A stretch of 64,000 bases of DNA from Psychrobacter sp. AH5 (GCF_040371085.1 NZ_JAMBMT010000001.1:2666001-2730000); one strand, 5' to 3'; counted from the first letter of the stretch, positions 27,370 to 37,929 are shown. Notes: generated by a model from the letters alone, not told the origin. Translations and numbers: made by a program.

Positions 27370-28047
27370 ATGCAAGATAAGCAACTGCTAATTTTTGATT
27401 TTGATGGTACTTTGATTGATAGCGTACCGGATTTGGCGGATGCCACTAATACTATGCTTATGCAGCTTGGTAAGCCGACTTATTCGCTAGCGACTATTAA
27501 AGAGTGGGTCGGTAATGGCTCACGATTATTGATAGAGAGAGCCTTGCTAGGCAAGACTTTGATAGTAGATGATGAATTAGATGCAGAAGAAGCCGACCAT
27601 GCTGAGCAGTTGTTTTTTGAGGCTTATAAAAATATCAGCGATAGCAAAACCGCGGCTTATCCTGATGTCGATAAAGGTTTAAGACAACTACATGATGCTG
27701 GTTTTACCTTAGCTTTAGTCACTAATAAGCCTATTCGCTTTGTGCCAAAAATACTCGATAGTCTAGGCTGGACGCCACTTTTCGCGCTAGTATTAGGCGG
27801 CGATAGTTTAGCGGTAAAAAAGCCGGACCCTCTTCCATTACTGCATACCTGTGAAACCCTTAACTTTACTCCACAGCAAGCGCTGATGATTGGCGATTCT
27901 ATCAATGACATCTATGCCGGTCAGCGCGCCGGTATCGATACTATTGGCTTAGCTTACGGCTACAATTATGGTCAAGATATCCGCGATAGTCGCCCCACTC
28001 ACGCCTTTGATAACTTTGCCGACTTGCTTGATTTTCTGCTGAGCTAA
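27370..28047 (+). CDS. gph: phosphoglycolate phosphatase (HAD family)
   Basis: 225 residues. HAD-superfamily hydrolase with motif [15 protein letters not shown] (nucleophile Asp10, Asp12), motif II LVTNKP, the Lys in [13 protein letters not shown] and motif [11 protein letters not shown]. The four-helix cap after motif I and the [13 protein letters not shown] segment are typical of Gph, which removes 2-phosphoglycolate made during repair of 3'-phosphoglycolate DNA ends. Other HAD phosphatases of this class cannot be excluded. It is followed 56 bases later by fhs in the same direction. Confidence 0.88.
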   Translation: MQDKQLLIFDFDGTLIDSVPDLADATNTMLMQLGKPTYSLATIKEWVGNGSRLLIERALLGKTLIVDDELDAEEADHAEQLFFEAYKNISDSKTAAYPDVDKGLRQLHDAGFTLALVTNKPIRFVPKILDSLGWTPLFALVLGGDSLAVKKPDPLPLLHTCETLNFTPQQALMIGDSINDIYAGQRAGIDTIGLAYGYNYGQDIRDSRPTHAFDNFADLLDFLLS

Positions 28048-28103
28048 ACCTTTATTTCATTATCATTAACAATACTAATAATACCCTGACAGAGAGTCTT
28101 TAT

Positions 28104-29813
28104 ATGACCGTTCCAAGCGATATTGCTATTGCCCAAAACGCGACGCTACAACCTATCGAAAATATCGTCAAAAAGCTTGGTCTAGTGATGGAAAATATAG
28201 AGCCTTATGGTCATTATAAGGCTAAGATAAACCCAAACGCAGTCTTCGCCAGACCTGCCAAAAACAAAGACAGCAAGCTTATACTCGTCACCGCTATCAA
28301 CCCAACGCCGGCTGGTGAAGGCAAAACCACGGTTACTATTGGCTTAGCGGATGCCCTTAACCGTATTCATAAACAACAAAATAATGGTAAATTGACTACC
28401 GTTGCCCTACGTGAGCCATCTTTAGGGCCAGTGTTTGGCATCAAAGGCGGCGCGGCTGGAGGCGGTTACGCGCAAGTGCTACCGATGGAAGATATTAATC
28501 TACATTTTACTGGCGACTTTCATGCGATTGGTGCGGCGAATAACTTACTTGCGGCGCTACTGGATAATCATATTTATCAAGGCAACGAGCTAAATATCGA
28601 CCCTAAGCAAGTGGTTTGGCGGCGCGCGGTAGATATGAATGATCGGCAATTGCGTAATATCGTCAGCGGCCTAGGTAAGCGCACCGATGGGGTGATTCGC
28701 GAAGATGGTTTTGATATTACCGTTGCCTCTGAGGTGATGGCTATCTTTTGCTTAGCGACTGATTTGAGCGATCTTAAACAGCGTTTGGGTAATATCTTAG
28801 TCGCCTATAATAAAGACAAACAGCCTATCTATGCCAAAGATCTCAAGGCGCAAGGCGCAATGACCGCGCTACTTAAAGAAGCGATTAAGCCAAATTTAGT
28901 ACAAACCATTGAGGGCACGCCAGCTATCGTCCATGGCGGTCCATTTGCCAATATCGCTCACGGCTGCAATTCTGTCATCGCCACTCGTACCGCGCAGCAT
29001 TTAGCCGATTATACCCTGACCGAGGCAGGCTTTGGCGCTGATCTTGGCGCGCAAAAATTCTGTGATATTAAATGTCGCCTGTCAGGACTAACGCCAGATG
29101 CGGCGGTCATTGTCGCTACCATTCGCGCGCTTAAATACAATGGCGGCATCAAAAAAGATGAGCTTACTACCGAGAACTTAGTAGCACTCGAACAAGGTTT
29201 GCCTAATTTATTCAAGCATATCGAAAATATGCGCGAGGTTTATGGACTACCGGTCGTGGTCTCCATAAATCATTTCGTTAGCGATACTGACGCTGAGGTA
29301 GAACTAGTTAGGCGGGCTTGTAAAGAAAAGGGCGTGGAAGTTGCTATCACTAAAGTCTGGGAGCAAGGCGGCGCTGGTGGTGAGGAGTTAGCCCATACCT
29401 TACTAAGCTTACTAGAAGAGCGCAAAAACCAGCCTAATACTTTTAAATTAGCTTACGATAGCGATAATAGTATCGCCTATAAAATCCGTACTATAGCGCA
29501 GCGTATTTATGGTGCCGATAATATCGAGATTAGCAGCCTAGCTCAGGCAAAAATCCGCCAGTTAGAAGCGTTGGGTTTGGATAAAATGCCGATCTGTATT
29601 GCCAAAACTCAGTATTCTCTCAGCGATGATGCCAAATTGTTAGGGCGACCAACAGGCTTTGATATTCATGTACGTGATATTAGTATCTCCTCCGGTGCTG
29701 GATTTATTATCGTCATTTGTGGTCCTATCATGAAAATGCCGGGATTACCCAAAATACCATCGGCGGAGCGTATCGATGTCGATATTGAAGGCAATATTAC
29801 TGGTCTGTTTTAA
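28104..29813 (+). CDS. fhs: formate--tetrahydrofolate ligase
   Basis: 569 residues, the usual length. It makes 10-formyl-THF from formate, THF and ATP. P-loop [18 protein letters not shown] near residue 70, [36 protein letters not shown] (shown here in parts: [19 protein letters not shown], then the [11 protein letters not shown] block) and [11 protein letters not shown] near the C-terminus are family signatures. It supplies one-carbon units to purine and formyl-Met synthesis. It converges on comM with only 35 bases between the stops. Confidence 0.97.
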   Translation: MTVPSDIAIAQNATLQPIENIVKKLGLVMENIEPYGHYKAKINPNAVFARPAKNKDSKLILVTAINPTPAGEGKTTVTIGLADALNRIHKQQNNGKLTTVALREPSLGPVFGIKGGAAGGGYAQVLPMEDINLHFTGDFHAIGAANNLLAALLDNHIYQGNELNIDPKQVVWRRAVDMNDRQLRNIVSGLGKRTDGVIREDGFDITVASEVMAIFCLATDLSDLKQRLGNILVAYNKDKQPIYAKDLKAQGAMTALLKEAIKPNLVQTIEGTPAIVHGGPFANIAHGCNSVIATRTAQHLADYTLTEAGFGADLGAQKFCDIKCRLSGLTPDAAVIVATIRALKYNGGIKKDELTTENLVALEQGLPNLFKHIENMREVYGLPVVVSINHFVSDTDAEVELVRRACKEKGVEVAITKVWEQGGAGGEELAHTLLSLLEERKNQPNTFKLAYDSDNSIAYKIRTIAQRIYGADNIEISSLAQAKIRQLEALGLDKMPICIAKTQYSLSDDAKLLGRPTGFDIHVRDISISSGAGFIIVICGPIMKMPGLPKIPSAERIDVDIEGNITGLF

Positions 29814-29848
29814 GTCGCTGTCAGTGAAGCTCAAATATTTAACAGACA

Positions 29849-31435
29849 TTATTTACCACGATAACTAAGCGCTTCTGAAACGTGGACACTAGTAATGCCT
29901 TCACTATCAGCTAAATCAGCAATAGTACGGGCAACTCGTAACACACGGTGATAGCCGCGCGCCGATAGATTAAGGCGCTGCTGCGCCATCTGTAATAATT
30001 GCTGTTCGCTTTCGCCTAACGTTACGTAACTATCAAGCTCACTTGGGCTAAGCTCATTGTTAACCTTATTTTGCCTGGTCAATTGCCGTTTATGCGCGGC
30101 TGACACGCGATTGCGTACTTGTTCTGAGCTCTCACCTGCTTGCGCGTTTTGTAAATCGGCAATCGGCAGTGCCGGTACAGTGATATGCAAATCAATACGA
30201 TCGAGTAGCGGCCCTGAGAGCTTATCTTGATAGCGTTTAATCTGTTCGGGACGACAGCGACATCTGCCTGAGGGGTCACCGTCATAACCACAAGGACAAG
30301 GATTCATCGCCGCCACCAATTGAAAGTTTGCCGGAAAGGTCATTTGTGAGTTAGCGCGGCTAATAGTGATTTGCTTAGCCTCTAATGGCTGGCGCAACAC
30401 CTCTAATACACTACGCTCAAACTCAGGCAACTCATCCAAAAATAAAACTCCACGATTTGCAAGCGTAATCTCGCCAGGTTTGGGTCGTGAGCCACCACCA
30501 ACCAAAGCTACAGCTGATATAGTATGATGAACTTGTCTGAAGGGTCTGGTGCCATAGTCATAATCGCTATCGGCAACCGAATAAGTACTAGCAACCTCTA
30601 GAGCATCTTCAGCGCTCAAATCTGGCAGTATAGTCGGCAACCGCGCTGCCATTAAGGTTTTACCAGAACCGGGCGGCCCGGTAAGTAACAATGAATGCCC
30701 GCCAGCTGCGGCGATCTCAAGCGCACGACGCGCATGATGCTGACCTTTGACATCGGCAAGATCGACTTGATAACCGGTATGCTGCTGCGCAGGCGCGGGC
30801 TCTACGGTAGCTAACCTCTCATAGCTAGCATTAGGATTAGTCAAAGCTTGCAGGTGATCACAGACCGCTTTTAGGCTTTCTGCGCCTAATATCTCTACTC
30901 CCTCGACTCGGCTGGCTTCAGCGCCGTTGACGAGAGGCAAAACCAGTTGCGGCGTCTGAACAGCGACAGCGCTTTCAAGCATATCTTTTTTGGTGTGATC
31001 GACATCTTTTGATGACACTGCTGTGTTAACAGCTAGCGCTTCTGCCTTTATCGCACGTGCTACTGCAAGGCCTCCGGTTATCTGGCGCAAATCGCCATTT
31101 AATGCTAGCTCTCCTATAAACTCAAACCCTGCTAGCACTTGAGGATCAAGCTGATCACTAGCGGCCAAAATACCAATAGCAATAGGCAAATCAAGCCTTG
31201 CGCCATCTTTTGGCAGATCGGCTGGAGCTAGATTGATAGTTAAGCGCCGATTAGGAAACTGAAAGCCAGAATTTAAGATAGCAGAGCGTACCCGATCTTT
31301 ACTCTCTCGTACTGTAGCCTCTGGTAAACCGACAATGGTAAGTGCTGGCAGTCCTTGTGATAAATGCACTTCAATAATCACCTTTGGCGCATGTAAACCA
31401 ACAACGGAACGGGTATAAACTTGCGCAAATGACAT
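29849..31435 (-). CDS. comM: YifB/ComM family Mg-chelatase-like AAA+ helicase
   Basis: 528 residues. The N-terminal ChlI-like domain (SVVGLHAPKVIIEVHLSQGLP, TIVGLPEATVRESKDRV) is followed by an AAA+ core with Walker A GPPGSGKTLMAARLP near residue 255, Walker B VLFLDELPEFE and the NPCPCGYDGDPSGRCRC Zn-like motif. The C-terminal domain carries LNLSARGYHRVLRVARTIADL. ComM is a hexameric branch-migration helicase that extends heteroduplex during natural transformation; dprA at 47.4 kb is a second competence gene here. Confidence 0.95.
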   Translation of the reverse strand: MSFAQVYTRSVVGLHAPKVIIEVHLSQGLPALTIVGLPEATVRESKDRVRSAILNSGFQFPNRRLTINLAPADLPKDGARLDLPIAIGILAASDQLDPQVLAGFEFIGELALNGDLRQITGGLAVARAIKAEALAVNTAVSSKDVDHTKKDMLESAVAVQTPQLVLPLVNGAEASRVEGVEILGAESLKAVCDHLQALTNPNASYERLATVEPAPAQQHTGYQVDLADVKGQHHARRALEIAAAGGHSLLLTGPPGSGKTLMAARLPTILPDLSAEDALEVASTYSVADSDYDYGTRPFRQVHHTISAVALVGGGSRPKPGEITLANRGVLFLDELPEFERSVLEVLRQPLEAKQITISRANSQMTFPANFQLVAAMNPCPCGYDGDPSGRCRCRPEQIKRYQDKLSGPLLDRIDLHITVPALPIADLQNAQAGESSEQVRNRVSAAHKRQLTRQNKVNNELSPSELDSYVTLGESEQQLLQMAQQRLNLSARGYHRVLRVARTIADLADSEGITSVHVSEALSYRGK

Positions 31436-31821
31436 AAGTACTTCCTAGTAAAGGGAGTATTAATAATAGAGGATTCACTATCAGCGTGCAAATGTTGTCT
31501 TTTTTTTAATTTATGAAACTTAATTTTTATGATTGAGTTCAGTTTTATAGCGCTCTTATAAAAGAATAAGGACGATTACTAGATATAGAGCTAAAGCATT
31601 TATAAAAAACGAATAATTGTTTATTATTTTAACTAACTGATTGTTAGAATAATATTTTATTAAAAACATATGTTTAAAACAGACGAGATGAGTAAATTAA
31701 TTAACTAGTAAAAGTTCTAAAAATTGCTATATTAATAGTGTGCAGTGGTGCACTAGCAACAATAAAGGGATTTTATTGATGACTCAAAAGCGGTTTTTAT
31801 TTTGAGTAGCAACTCTTAACT
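31436..31821. other. intergenic region between comM and the acylase gene
   Basis: Very AT-rich divergent promoter region. A short palindrome CTAAC-TGATT-GTTAG lies at 31633-31647 and shares ACTAACTGA with the inverted repeat at 18710. A GTGCAC palindrome lies near 31751. No ORF or RNA gene is recognised. Confidence 0.5.
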
Positions 31822-34335
31822 ATGGACGGTAAAGCTTATGAAAAGCATAACACTCAATCGGCGCACGCCGAAATTGGCATTATTGACAGTGGCAGTTTCT
31901 ATGGGACTGATCAGCTGTTAGATAGTGATAATACCTTCACTGAGCAAGTCATAACACCTCCTTCAGAATATGCGGCAGACATTCAACGCACTGAATTTGG
32001 CATACCTCATATCACTGCTAGAGACTATAAAGGTTTAGGTTATGGTGTAGGTTATGCCTTCGCCGAAGATAATATCTGTTCGCTGGCACATGAGATTGTC
32101 GTTGCAAAAGGTCAAAGCGCGCTTTATTTAACCGATGGTACAAAAGATGCCATAGATGCTGCAGTTGTCAGCGATGTTTTTTATACTTGGTATAACTCTC
32201 CAGAGCGAAGAGCTAGTTTTTTAGCGGCTCAAGACCCAGAGGTAATCGATGCAGTAACCGGTTACGCGGCTGGTTATAGCCGCTATTTGCGTGATACAGG
32301 TGTCGCCAATATCGATCCTACTTGTGCTAATGCAGCATGGGTGCGTGAGATTACTATTGATGATATGTTAGCCCTCTACGGTAAAGCGAACCTACGCGGC
32401 GGTCTCTCAAACTTTGTAGGCGCTATGGTATTAGCCAAGCCTCCCGAAGGCTCGACTATGGGCAGTTCAAGAATGCGTAGCGTAAGCTTAGATCCATTAG
32501 CTAAAGCCGCTCCTAAGTTCGATATGACCACTATTAATGTATTAGATGGTGGTAGTAATGCTTACGCCTTTGGAAGGGATGTGACAGGTCAAGATGAAGG
32601 CATTATGTATGGTAACCCCCATGAGCCGTGGAACGGTGTACAGCGTTTTTATGAGTTTCATCTAACCATACCCGGCGAGATTGATGTTATGGGCTCCGCG
32701 CAGCAAGGCCAGCCTTTTATTAATATTGGTTTCAATAAAGATGTGGCTTGGAGTCATACGGTATCGACGGCGAAGCGCTTTACGTTCTATCAGCTCAGCT
32801 TAGTCAAGGGCAATCCGATGAAGTATAACTATCAAAATAGCGAAGGCGTCTTTGAGCAGCGTGATATCGAAAAAGTGGACGTTACGGTCAAATTGCCTGG
32901 CAATCTACCAGCCGTCACTCGGCCTCTGTATCTATCGCATTTTGGTCCTATGCTAGAGGTTGATTTACTCGATGATAAAGTTAAACTACCTACTTGGGGA
33001 GAAAGTGGTCTCGCTTATACCATTCGCGATGCGGCCTCAGAAAATCCACGAGCGTTGAATCAATGGCGCAGTATGAATAAGGCCACTAGTGTCGCCGATC
33101 TAGAAACTAGAATGAAGAGCATACTTGGCCTTGGTTTTGTTAATACTATAGCCACTGATCGTAATGGCAAGGCACTCTACGCTGACATCTCAACCGTACC
33201 TCATGTGACTAAAGATAAGTTAGCCGCTTGTAGCGCTAATGTCGGTCCTGTGCTCACGGGCTTGATTGCAGTAGGCTTGCCAGCATTAAACGGAGCCAGC
33301 GCTGCTTGTGAGTGGGGTAGTGATATGGACTCACCGCAAGCGGGTATCTTTGGCGGCTCAAACTTACCTTCATTGACTCGTGATGATTATGTTCTTAATT
33401 CAAATGACTCATATTGGCTTAGTAACGCAGAGCAGCCTTTAACAGGTTTTTCACCATTATTAAGACGTAGGTTATTACCTTTGCCTGAAGATGCTGCACC
33501 GTTATCGCCACGTACTCGTATGGCTTTTACCCAAATATTTGATCGATTAAGTAATAAAGATGGTTTGGGTGGTGATACCTTTAATCTTAATAACCTACAA
33601 CAAGTTGTCTACAGCAACCGCAGTTATGTCGCTGAGTTAGTCCTTGATGACATATTAGATGAGATTTGTAAAGACAATGCTGGCACAGCTTTAAGTAGCG
33701 TTGAATTGCCTTTAACTGCCGGAGGTACTGTTGATGCAACTCAAGCTTGTGATGTTCTAGGTGATTGGGATCGTCGCAATAATCTAGATAGTAAAGGTGC
33801 TCATGTCTTCAGAAAGTTCTGGACCAATCTAGATTTTGATGGTTATGCAGGATTTAGGGTTGCTTTTGATAAGACTGATCCTATCAATACACCAAGTGGC
33901 TTAATTATCAACACCGAGACCCGTACTGCTTTAGGCGACTCAATTGCTTATTACAATGATAAAAATATTGCCCTAGATGCACCGCTAGGCAGCTTACAGT
34001 TTGTCATTGATGCTAGCAAAAACGATGAGAAAATTCCTATGCATGGTGGATTTGGTAATGAAGGTGTCTTTAATGTCGCAAGCTCAAGTCAAAATAGCGA
34101 CGGCAGTTATGGTCCAATTACCAATGGTCCAACCTATATGCAGACGGTGACTTTTGATAGTCAAGGTCCAGTAGTGGAGGCGTTGTTAGCTTATTCACAG
34201 TCAGCGGATGCGACGCGCCCTTTCCATCGCGATCAAACGCGTCGCTACTCTGCTAAAGACTGGATACGTCTGCCTTTTAGTGCAGCCGAGATATCTAGCC
34301 AAGCGGTAGGCAATAAAATCCAGCTAAGAGAATAG
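31822..34335 (+). CDS. penicillin acylase family (acyl-homoserine-lactone acylase-like) protein, probable 5' frameshift
   Basis: 837 residues. Ntn-hydrolase of the penicillin amidase/AHL acylase family: FGIPHITARDYKGLGYGVGY near residue 60, then the autoproteolytic site LDGGSNAYAFG with nucleophile Ser245, and NPHEPW about 30 residues later. The spacing gives an alpha chain of about 240 and a beta chain of about 590 residues. Such enzymes act in the periplasm, yet this frame has no signal peptide. A good lipoprotein signal sequence lies in the +1 frame at 31838-31918 (see next feature), so the first 30 residues are probably out-of-frame readthrough. It may be a pseudogene or contain a sequencing error. 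Confidence 0.85.
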   Translation: MDGKAYEKHNTQSAHAEIGIIDSGSFYGTDQLLDSDNTFTEQVITPPSEYAADIQRTEFGIPHITARDYKGLGYGVGYAFAEDNICSLAHEIVVAKGQSALYLTDGTKDAIDAAVVSDVFYTWYNSPERRASFLAAQDPEVIDAVTGYAAGYSRYLRDTGVANIDPTCANAAWVREITIDDMLALYGKANLRGGLSNFVGAMVLAKPPEGSTMGSSRMRSVSLDPLAKAAPKFDMTTINVLDGGSNAYAFGRDVTGQDEGIMYGNPHEPWNGVQRFYEFHLTIPGEIDVMGSAQQGQPFINIGFNKDVAWSHTVSTAKRFTFYQLSLVKGNPMKYNYQNSEGVFEQRDIEKVDVTVKLPGNLPAVTRPLYLSHFGPMLEVDLLDDKVKLPTWGESGLAYTIRDAASENPRALNQWRSMNKATSVADLETRMKSILGLGFVNTIATDRNGKALYADISTVPHVTKDKLAACSANVGPVLTGLIAVGLPALNGASAACEWGSDMDSPQAGIFGGSNLPSLTRDDYVLNSNDSYWLSNAEQPLTGFSPLLRRRLLPLPEDAAPLSPRTRMAFTQIFDRLSNKDGLGGDTFNLNNLQQVVYSNRSYVAELVLDDILDEICKDNAGTALSSVELPLTAGGTVDATQACDVLGDWDRRNNLDSKGAHVFRKFWTNLDFDGYAGFRVAFDKTDPINTPSGLIINTETRTALGDSIAYYNDKNIALDAPLGSLQFVIDASKNDEKIPMHGGFGNEGVFNVASSSQNSDGSYGPITNGPTYMQTVTFDSQGPVVEALLAYSQSADATRPFHRDQTRRYSAKDWIRLPFSAAEISSQAVGNKIQLRE
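31838..31921 (+). pseudogene. out-of-frame lipoprotein signal peptide of the acylase gene
   Basis: From ATG 31838 the +1 frame encodes 27 residues with a basic start (MKSITLNRRTPK), a hydrophobic core (LALLTVAVSMGL) and a lipobox-like ISC, then stops at TAG 31919-31921. Adding one base right after the Cys codon would fuse it to DSDNTFTEQ and the acylase. This is the expected export signal, cut off by a one-base deletion (or a base-call error). Confidence 0.75.
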
Positions 34336-34385
34336 CTTTTCTAAACTCTCAAACCTATTAACTAGTATTCTTAGCACTGTAAGAG

Positions 34386-34411
34386 ACCTCAGATAAATTC
34401 TGGGGTTTTTA
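34386..34411 (+). terminator. rho-independent terminator after the acylase gene
   Basis: The 8-bp stem ACCTCAGA / TCTGGGGT (one wobble) with a 5-base loop is followed by TTTTT. Confidence 0.75.
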
Positions 34412-34478
34412 TTGGTATAAATAAGCTCGTTTATTGAATTAACAGCACTCACCAACCACCCTAATCAAGGTATGGATT

Positions 34479-34487
34479 TGCTATAAT
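34479..34487 (+). promoter_or_regulatory. extended -10 promoter upstream of the HemN-type gene
   Basis: TGCTATAAT (extended -10) about 100 bases before the start codon, in the same sequence context as the avtA promoter. No FNR/Anr half-site pair is convincing nearby. Confidence 0.5.
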
Positions 34488-34588
34488 ACAAGCTATTGAT
34501 TCAGCCATTTTTTTAGCAAAAAGTTCTAAATAACCTATCTATCGTTAGCCGACTATATAGCTCGCTGCTAATGTAACAGGAGCGCCGC

Positions 34589-36142
34589 ATGACAGAACAT
34601 TCTAATATTAACACTACCCATAACCAACCTCAGCAGCCCTACAATAACGCTGATGAGCAGCCGAGCACCGCCCGTCCTGTCGTTGAAGTCCAAAACCCTT
34701 ACGCTAGTCTGCGTGGTACTAGTGGCAATAAACAGCTACCAAGCTTTGATGAAGCGCTGATTCATAAATACAATCGTTCAGGGCCCCGCTATACCTCTTA
34801 TCCTACTGCTTTAGAATTCGCAGAAATCCCTGAAGGATTAGAGACTAAAATTTTACAAAACCGTGAAGCACGCGCGCCCTTATCGCTATACTTTCATATT
34901 CCTTTTTGTCGTCATCTTTGCTACTACTGCGCTTGTAATAAGATTATCACCAAAAAGAACAGCGACTCCGGTGATTATCTACAGTATTTAATCGCTGAGA
35001 TAAAGCTCAAGCGCCGCTTACTAGCGACCGAAGAAGGTAAAAACCCAGTCGTTAAACAACTACATTTAGGCGGCGGTACACCAACATTCCTTCGTGATGA
35101 AGAGATGGTACAGCTGTGGGAGTTCTTACAAACCCAGTTTGATTTTTTGCCAGAAGATCAAGGCGATTACTCTATTGAGATCGATCCGCGTGAGCTCAGC
35201 GATAATACCTTAAAAACTTTGCGTGAGCTTGGTTTTAATCGAGTGAGCTTAGGCGTACAGGATCTAGATGAAAAAGTACAAATCGCTGTCAATCGAGTGC
35301 ATTCAGCAGAACTGATTGAGAATGTATTAAATGAAGCTCGCGAGCTTGGCTTTCATTCGATCAATATTGACCTGATTTATGGTCTGCCCCATCAAACGCC
35401 TGAGACTCTGCATAAAACCGTCTTACGTATTATTGAGATGGCACCCGATCGCTTATCGGTGTTTAACTACGCGCATTTGCCTGAGCGCTTCAAAGCGCAA
35501 AGACAAATCAAAGACCAAGATCTGCCCAGTGCCGCGAGCAAGCTAACCATGTTAGGCGATACAGTCAATACACTAACTGAGGCCGGTTATCAATACATCG
35601 GTATTGATCATTTTGCGCTGCCTGATGATGAGCTAGCTATCGCCCAGCGCGAAGGTCATTTACATCGTAACTTTCAAGGCTATACCATCATGGGCGACTG
35701 TGATTTGTTGGGCTTTGGCGTCTCCTCAATCAGTCAGATTGCCAATAGCAATAACCGCTATATCTTGCAAAACCATACAGATTTGCAGGTTTATCAAGAT
35801 ACTATCAATGCAGCGGCTAATAACCCTACTATCATGCCAGCGGTGAAGGTGATTAAAACCTCTATCAAAGATCGTCTGCGCGAATACGTGATTATGAACC
35901 TGTTATGTCATGATTATATTGACTTTAAAGACGTCAATAGAAAGTTTGGTATCGATGCTATTACCTATTTTATTGATGAGATTAAGCAGCTTGGCGAGAT
36001 GCAAGCCGATAAGCTTATCGATATGGACGCCGCGGGCATTCGTATTCTACCCAAAGGTCGGTTTTTAGGTCGTAATGTGGCGATGGTATTTGATGAATAT
36101 CTTGAGAAAAAACATAAAAATCGTTTTTCTAAAGTCATCTAG
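34589..36142 (+). CDS. hemN: oxygen-independent coproporphyrinogen III oxidase
   Basis: 517 residues. A radical SAM enzyme of haem synthesis that decarboxylates coproporphyrinogen III without oxygen. The 4Fe-4S motif is Cys107-x3-Cys111-x2-Cys114 in FCRHLCYYCAC, with the extra Cys of HemN after it. GGGTPTFL near residue 155, NIDLIYGLPHQT near 265 and the C-terminal RLREYVIMNLLCHDYID block mark true HemN, not HemW. The first 50 residues are a Gln/Asn/Pro-rich extension absent from E. coli HemN. GGAGCG precedes the start. Confidence 0.95.
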   Translation: MTEHSNINTTHNQPQQPYNNADEQPSTARPVVEVQNPYASLRGTSGNKQLPSFDEALIHKYNRSGPRYTSYPTALEFAEIPEGLETKILQNREARAPLSLYFHIPFCRHLCYYCACNKIITKKNSDSGDYLQYLIAEIKLKRRLLATEEGKNPVVKQLHLGGGTPTFLRDEEMVQLWEFLQTQFDFLPEDQGDYSIEIDPRELSDNTLKTLRELGFNRVSLGVQDLDEKVQIAVNRVHSAELIENVLNEARELGFHSINIDLIYGLPHQTPETLHKTVLRIIEMAPDRLSVFNYAHLPERFKAQRQIKDQDLPSAASKLTMLGDTVNTLTEAGYQYIGIDHFALPDDELAIAQREGHLHRNFQGYTIMGDCDLLGFGVSSISQIANSNNRYILQNHTDLQVYQDTINAAANNPTIMPAVKVIKTSIKDRLREYVIMNLLCHDYIDFKDVNRKFGIDAITYFIDEIKQLGEMQADKLIDMDAAGIRILPKGRFLGRNVAMVFDEYLEKKHKNRFSKVI

Positions 36143-36180
36143 TCCGTGTTTTCGCTTAAAACCTAGCTTATGCTAACTAA

Positions 36181-36213
36181 AAAAACCTCAATATTGAATT
36201 GAGGTCTTTTTTT
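36181..36213. terminator. bidirectional terminator between hemN and the stomatin gene
   Basis: The stem ACCTCAAT / ATTGAGGT with a 5-base loop has A-runs on the left and CTTTTTTT on the right, so it serves both converging genes. Confidence 0.88.
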
Positions 36214-36238
36214 GGACAAAATTTAGATCCTTCGCTGT

Positions 36239-37120
36239 TTATACTTTTAGCTTATCACCAACCATACCTTTGACAGTGCTTAAAATATCAGCAGGCAAAA
36301 CCACCATTTTTGAGTTATCAGACTCTGCAAGTTGGCGAATCGACTTGATGTATTGCTCACCAAGCAAATAAACAATAGGCATCTCTTCATCACCCATTGC
36401 TGCGGTAATCAGACGAATAGACTCCTCAGAACCTTTAGCCAGTACCACTTGCGCTTCTGCATCACGGCGTGAGGCTTCCAAACGACCATCTGCCTCTAAG
36501 ATAGCCGCTTGTTTTTGACCATCAGCTCGAGTAACCGTTGCACGGCGTAAACGCTCTGCTGCTGCCTGCTCTTCCATCGAGGCTTGCATGGTTTGGGAAG
36601 GGTTAATATCTTGAATCTCAACGGTCTTAAGCGTAATACCCCAATCAGCAATATCCTCTGAGATGGCGTTTTTGAGTAGCGCTTTGATCTCATCACGACT
36701 AGATAAGGCGTTATCCAAATCCATCTCACCGATGATAGAACGCAGCGAGGTCTGTACTAGATTACGGATACCATATTCATAATCCTCAATACCATATACC
36801 GCTTTGTCCGGACGGACGATATTGATATAAGCGACCGCATTGGCAATGATTACCACGTTATCGCGAGTGATGACCTCTTGTGAAGGAATGTCTAAAACGA
36901 TGTCTTTGGTGGTGACTTTATAAGCCACTCTATCGATAAAAGGAATAATGAGCGTCAAACCTGGCTCAAGCGTCTGATTGAATTTACCCAAACGCTGAAC
37001 CACCCATTTATAGCCTTGAGGAACGATCCTTACCCCTTTAAAAACGGTAAAGATGATTAGAGCAATCAATACCAACATGACGATACCACCGCCACCTAAA
37101 ATACCCATAATACTGTTCAT
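36239..37120 (-). CDS. SPFH/Band 7 stomatin-like protein
   Basis: 293 residues. One N-terminal membrane anchor (about residues 8-28) is followed by an SPFH domain (VPQGYKWVVQRLGKFNQTLEPGLTLI in part), then a coiled coil rich in Ala/Glu/Arg (AAAERLRRATVTRADGQKQA). It resembles QmcA/stomatin operon partners of NfeD proteins, which build membrane scaffolds (flotillin-like) and may work with FtsH-type proteases. The NfeD-family gene lies upstream in the same direction, 177 bases away. Confidence 0.9.
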   Translation of the reverse strand: MNSIMGILGGGGIVMLVLIALIIFTVFKGVRIVPQGYKWVVQRLGKFNQTLEPGLTLIIPFIDRVAYKVTTKDIVLDIPSQEVITRDNVVIIANAVAYINIVRPDKAVYGIEDYEYGIRNLVQTSLRSIIGEMDLDNALSSRDEIKALLKNAISEDIADWGITLKTVEIQDINPSQTMQASMEEQAAAERLRRATVTRADGQKQAAILEADGRLEASRRDAEAQVVLAKGSEESIRLITAAMGDEEMPIVYLLGEQYIKSIRQLAESDNSKMVVLPADILSTVKGMVGDKLKV

Positions 37121-37297
37121 AACGCTCTCCTTGTACGCTTGTCATAAATGCGGCGACAATACGTCGTATTTATCTCAACTTCCTGATTCCTGGCTTTATA
37201 CTTACTATTTTATATCCGCTATCTCATTGCTACTTACTATTTATTGCTACAGTAATTGTTGATAAGCAATAATAGCGCAGCTCTCAATTACTAGACG

Positions 37298-37915
37298 CTA
37301 TTTATTGGTAAATTTGTTTTTTAGACGAACCCTGTCCAAGTCAGGTTTATTAAGGTTTAATCGACTGCTTTTTGTTTTCTCTTTGACAGGCTGAGTCTCT
37401 ACATTAGGCATGATATTAGGTTGAACGGTCTTAATAGGAGCCGCTATACGCTGAGTGGGCGCTACTATCAAATCATTTTCGATAATATCCTTTACGACTA
37501 CTCTATCGCCAACCTCTACCGTCTTATTGCCTTGCGTACGACAAGTCCACTCATCAGCGCCAAATATTGGCACATTAAACCGTATCACACCGACGATATC
37601 TTTGTGCGGTTTGACCACAATCATCCCCGTCTCGCCTATGATAGCGCTATTACTTTGTGCGGCTCTGTTACGATCTATCGATAAAGGCTTGATGTATTTG
37701 ATCCAAGCAAACATAAATAACACCGATAGTCCGAGCCAAACGAGCACTTGTACTGTCAAAGAGATCGGCAATACCCAGGCTAGAGCAGCTACAATGACAG
37801 CAGCGGCACCAAACCAAAGACTAGCAAAGGTTGGAATAAATATCTCGGCAATCATCAACAAAAAGCCTAATACTAACCAATGCCAAGGTTCAATCATCAA
37901 CATAGTCTCAATCAT
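37298..37915 (-). CDS. NfeD family membrane protein
   Basis: 205 residues from ATG 37915; the frame opens at 37936, but the strong GGAGG (37923-37927) is spaced 7 bases from 37915. There are membrane segments at about residues 10-27, 30-50 and 55-75, then an OB-fold NfeD domain (GETGMIVVKPHKDIVGVIRF, GDRVVVKDI). The tail is Lys/Pro/Asn-rich. NfeD proteins partner with SPFH proteins, here the stomatin gene that follows. Confidence 0.9.
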   Translation of the reverse strand: MIETMLMIEPWHWLVLGFLLMIAEIFIPTFASLWFGAAAVIVAALAWVLPISLTVQVLVWLGLSVLFMFAWIKYIKPLSIDRNRAAQSNSAIIGETGMIVVKPHKDIVGVIRFNVPIFGADEWTCRTQGNKTVEVGDRVVVKDIIENDLIVAPTQRIAAPIKTVQPNIMPNVETQPVKEKTKSSRLNLNKPDLDRVRLKNKFTNK

Positions 37916-37922
37916 TGCGGCG

Positions 37923-37929
37923 CCTCCTT
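37923..37929 (-). promoter_or_regulatory. ribosome binding site fixing the NfeD start
   Basis: AAAGGAGG on the minus strand, 7 bases from ATG 37915; it lies inside the longer open frame and so decides the start. Confidence 0.8.

Noticed and set aside
34490..34510. possible FNR/Anr site (TTGAT) upstream of hemN
   Set aside because: The second half-site ATCAA at the right spacing is missing.
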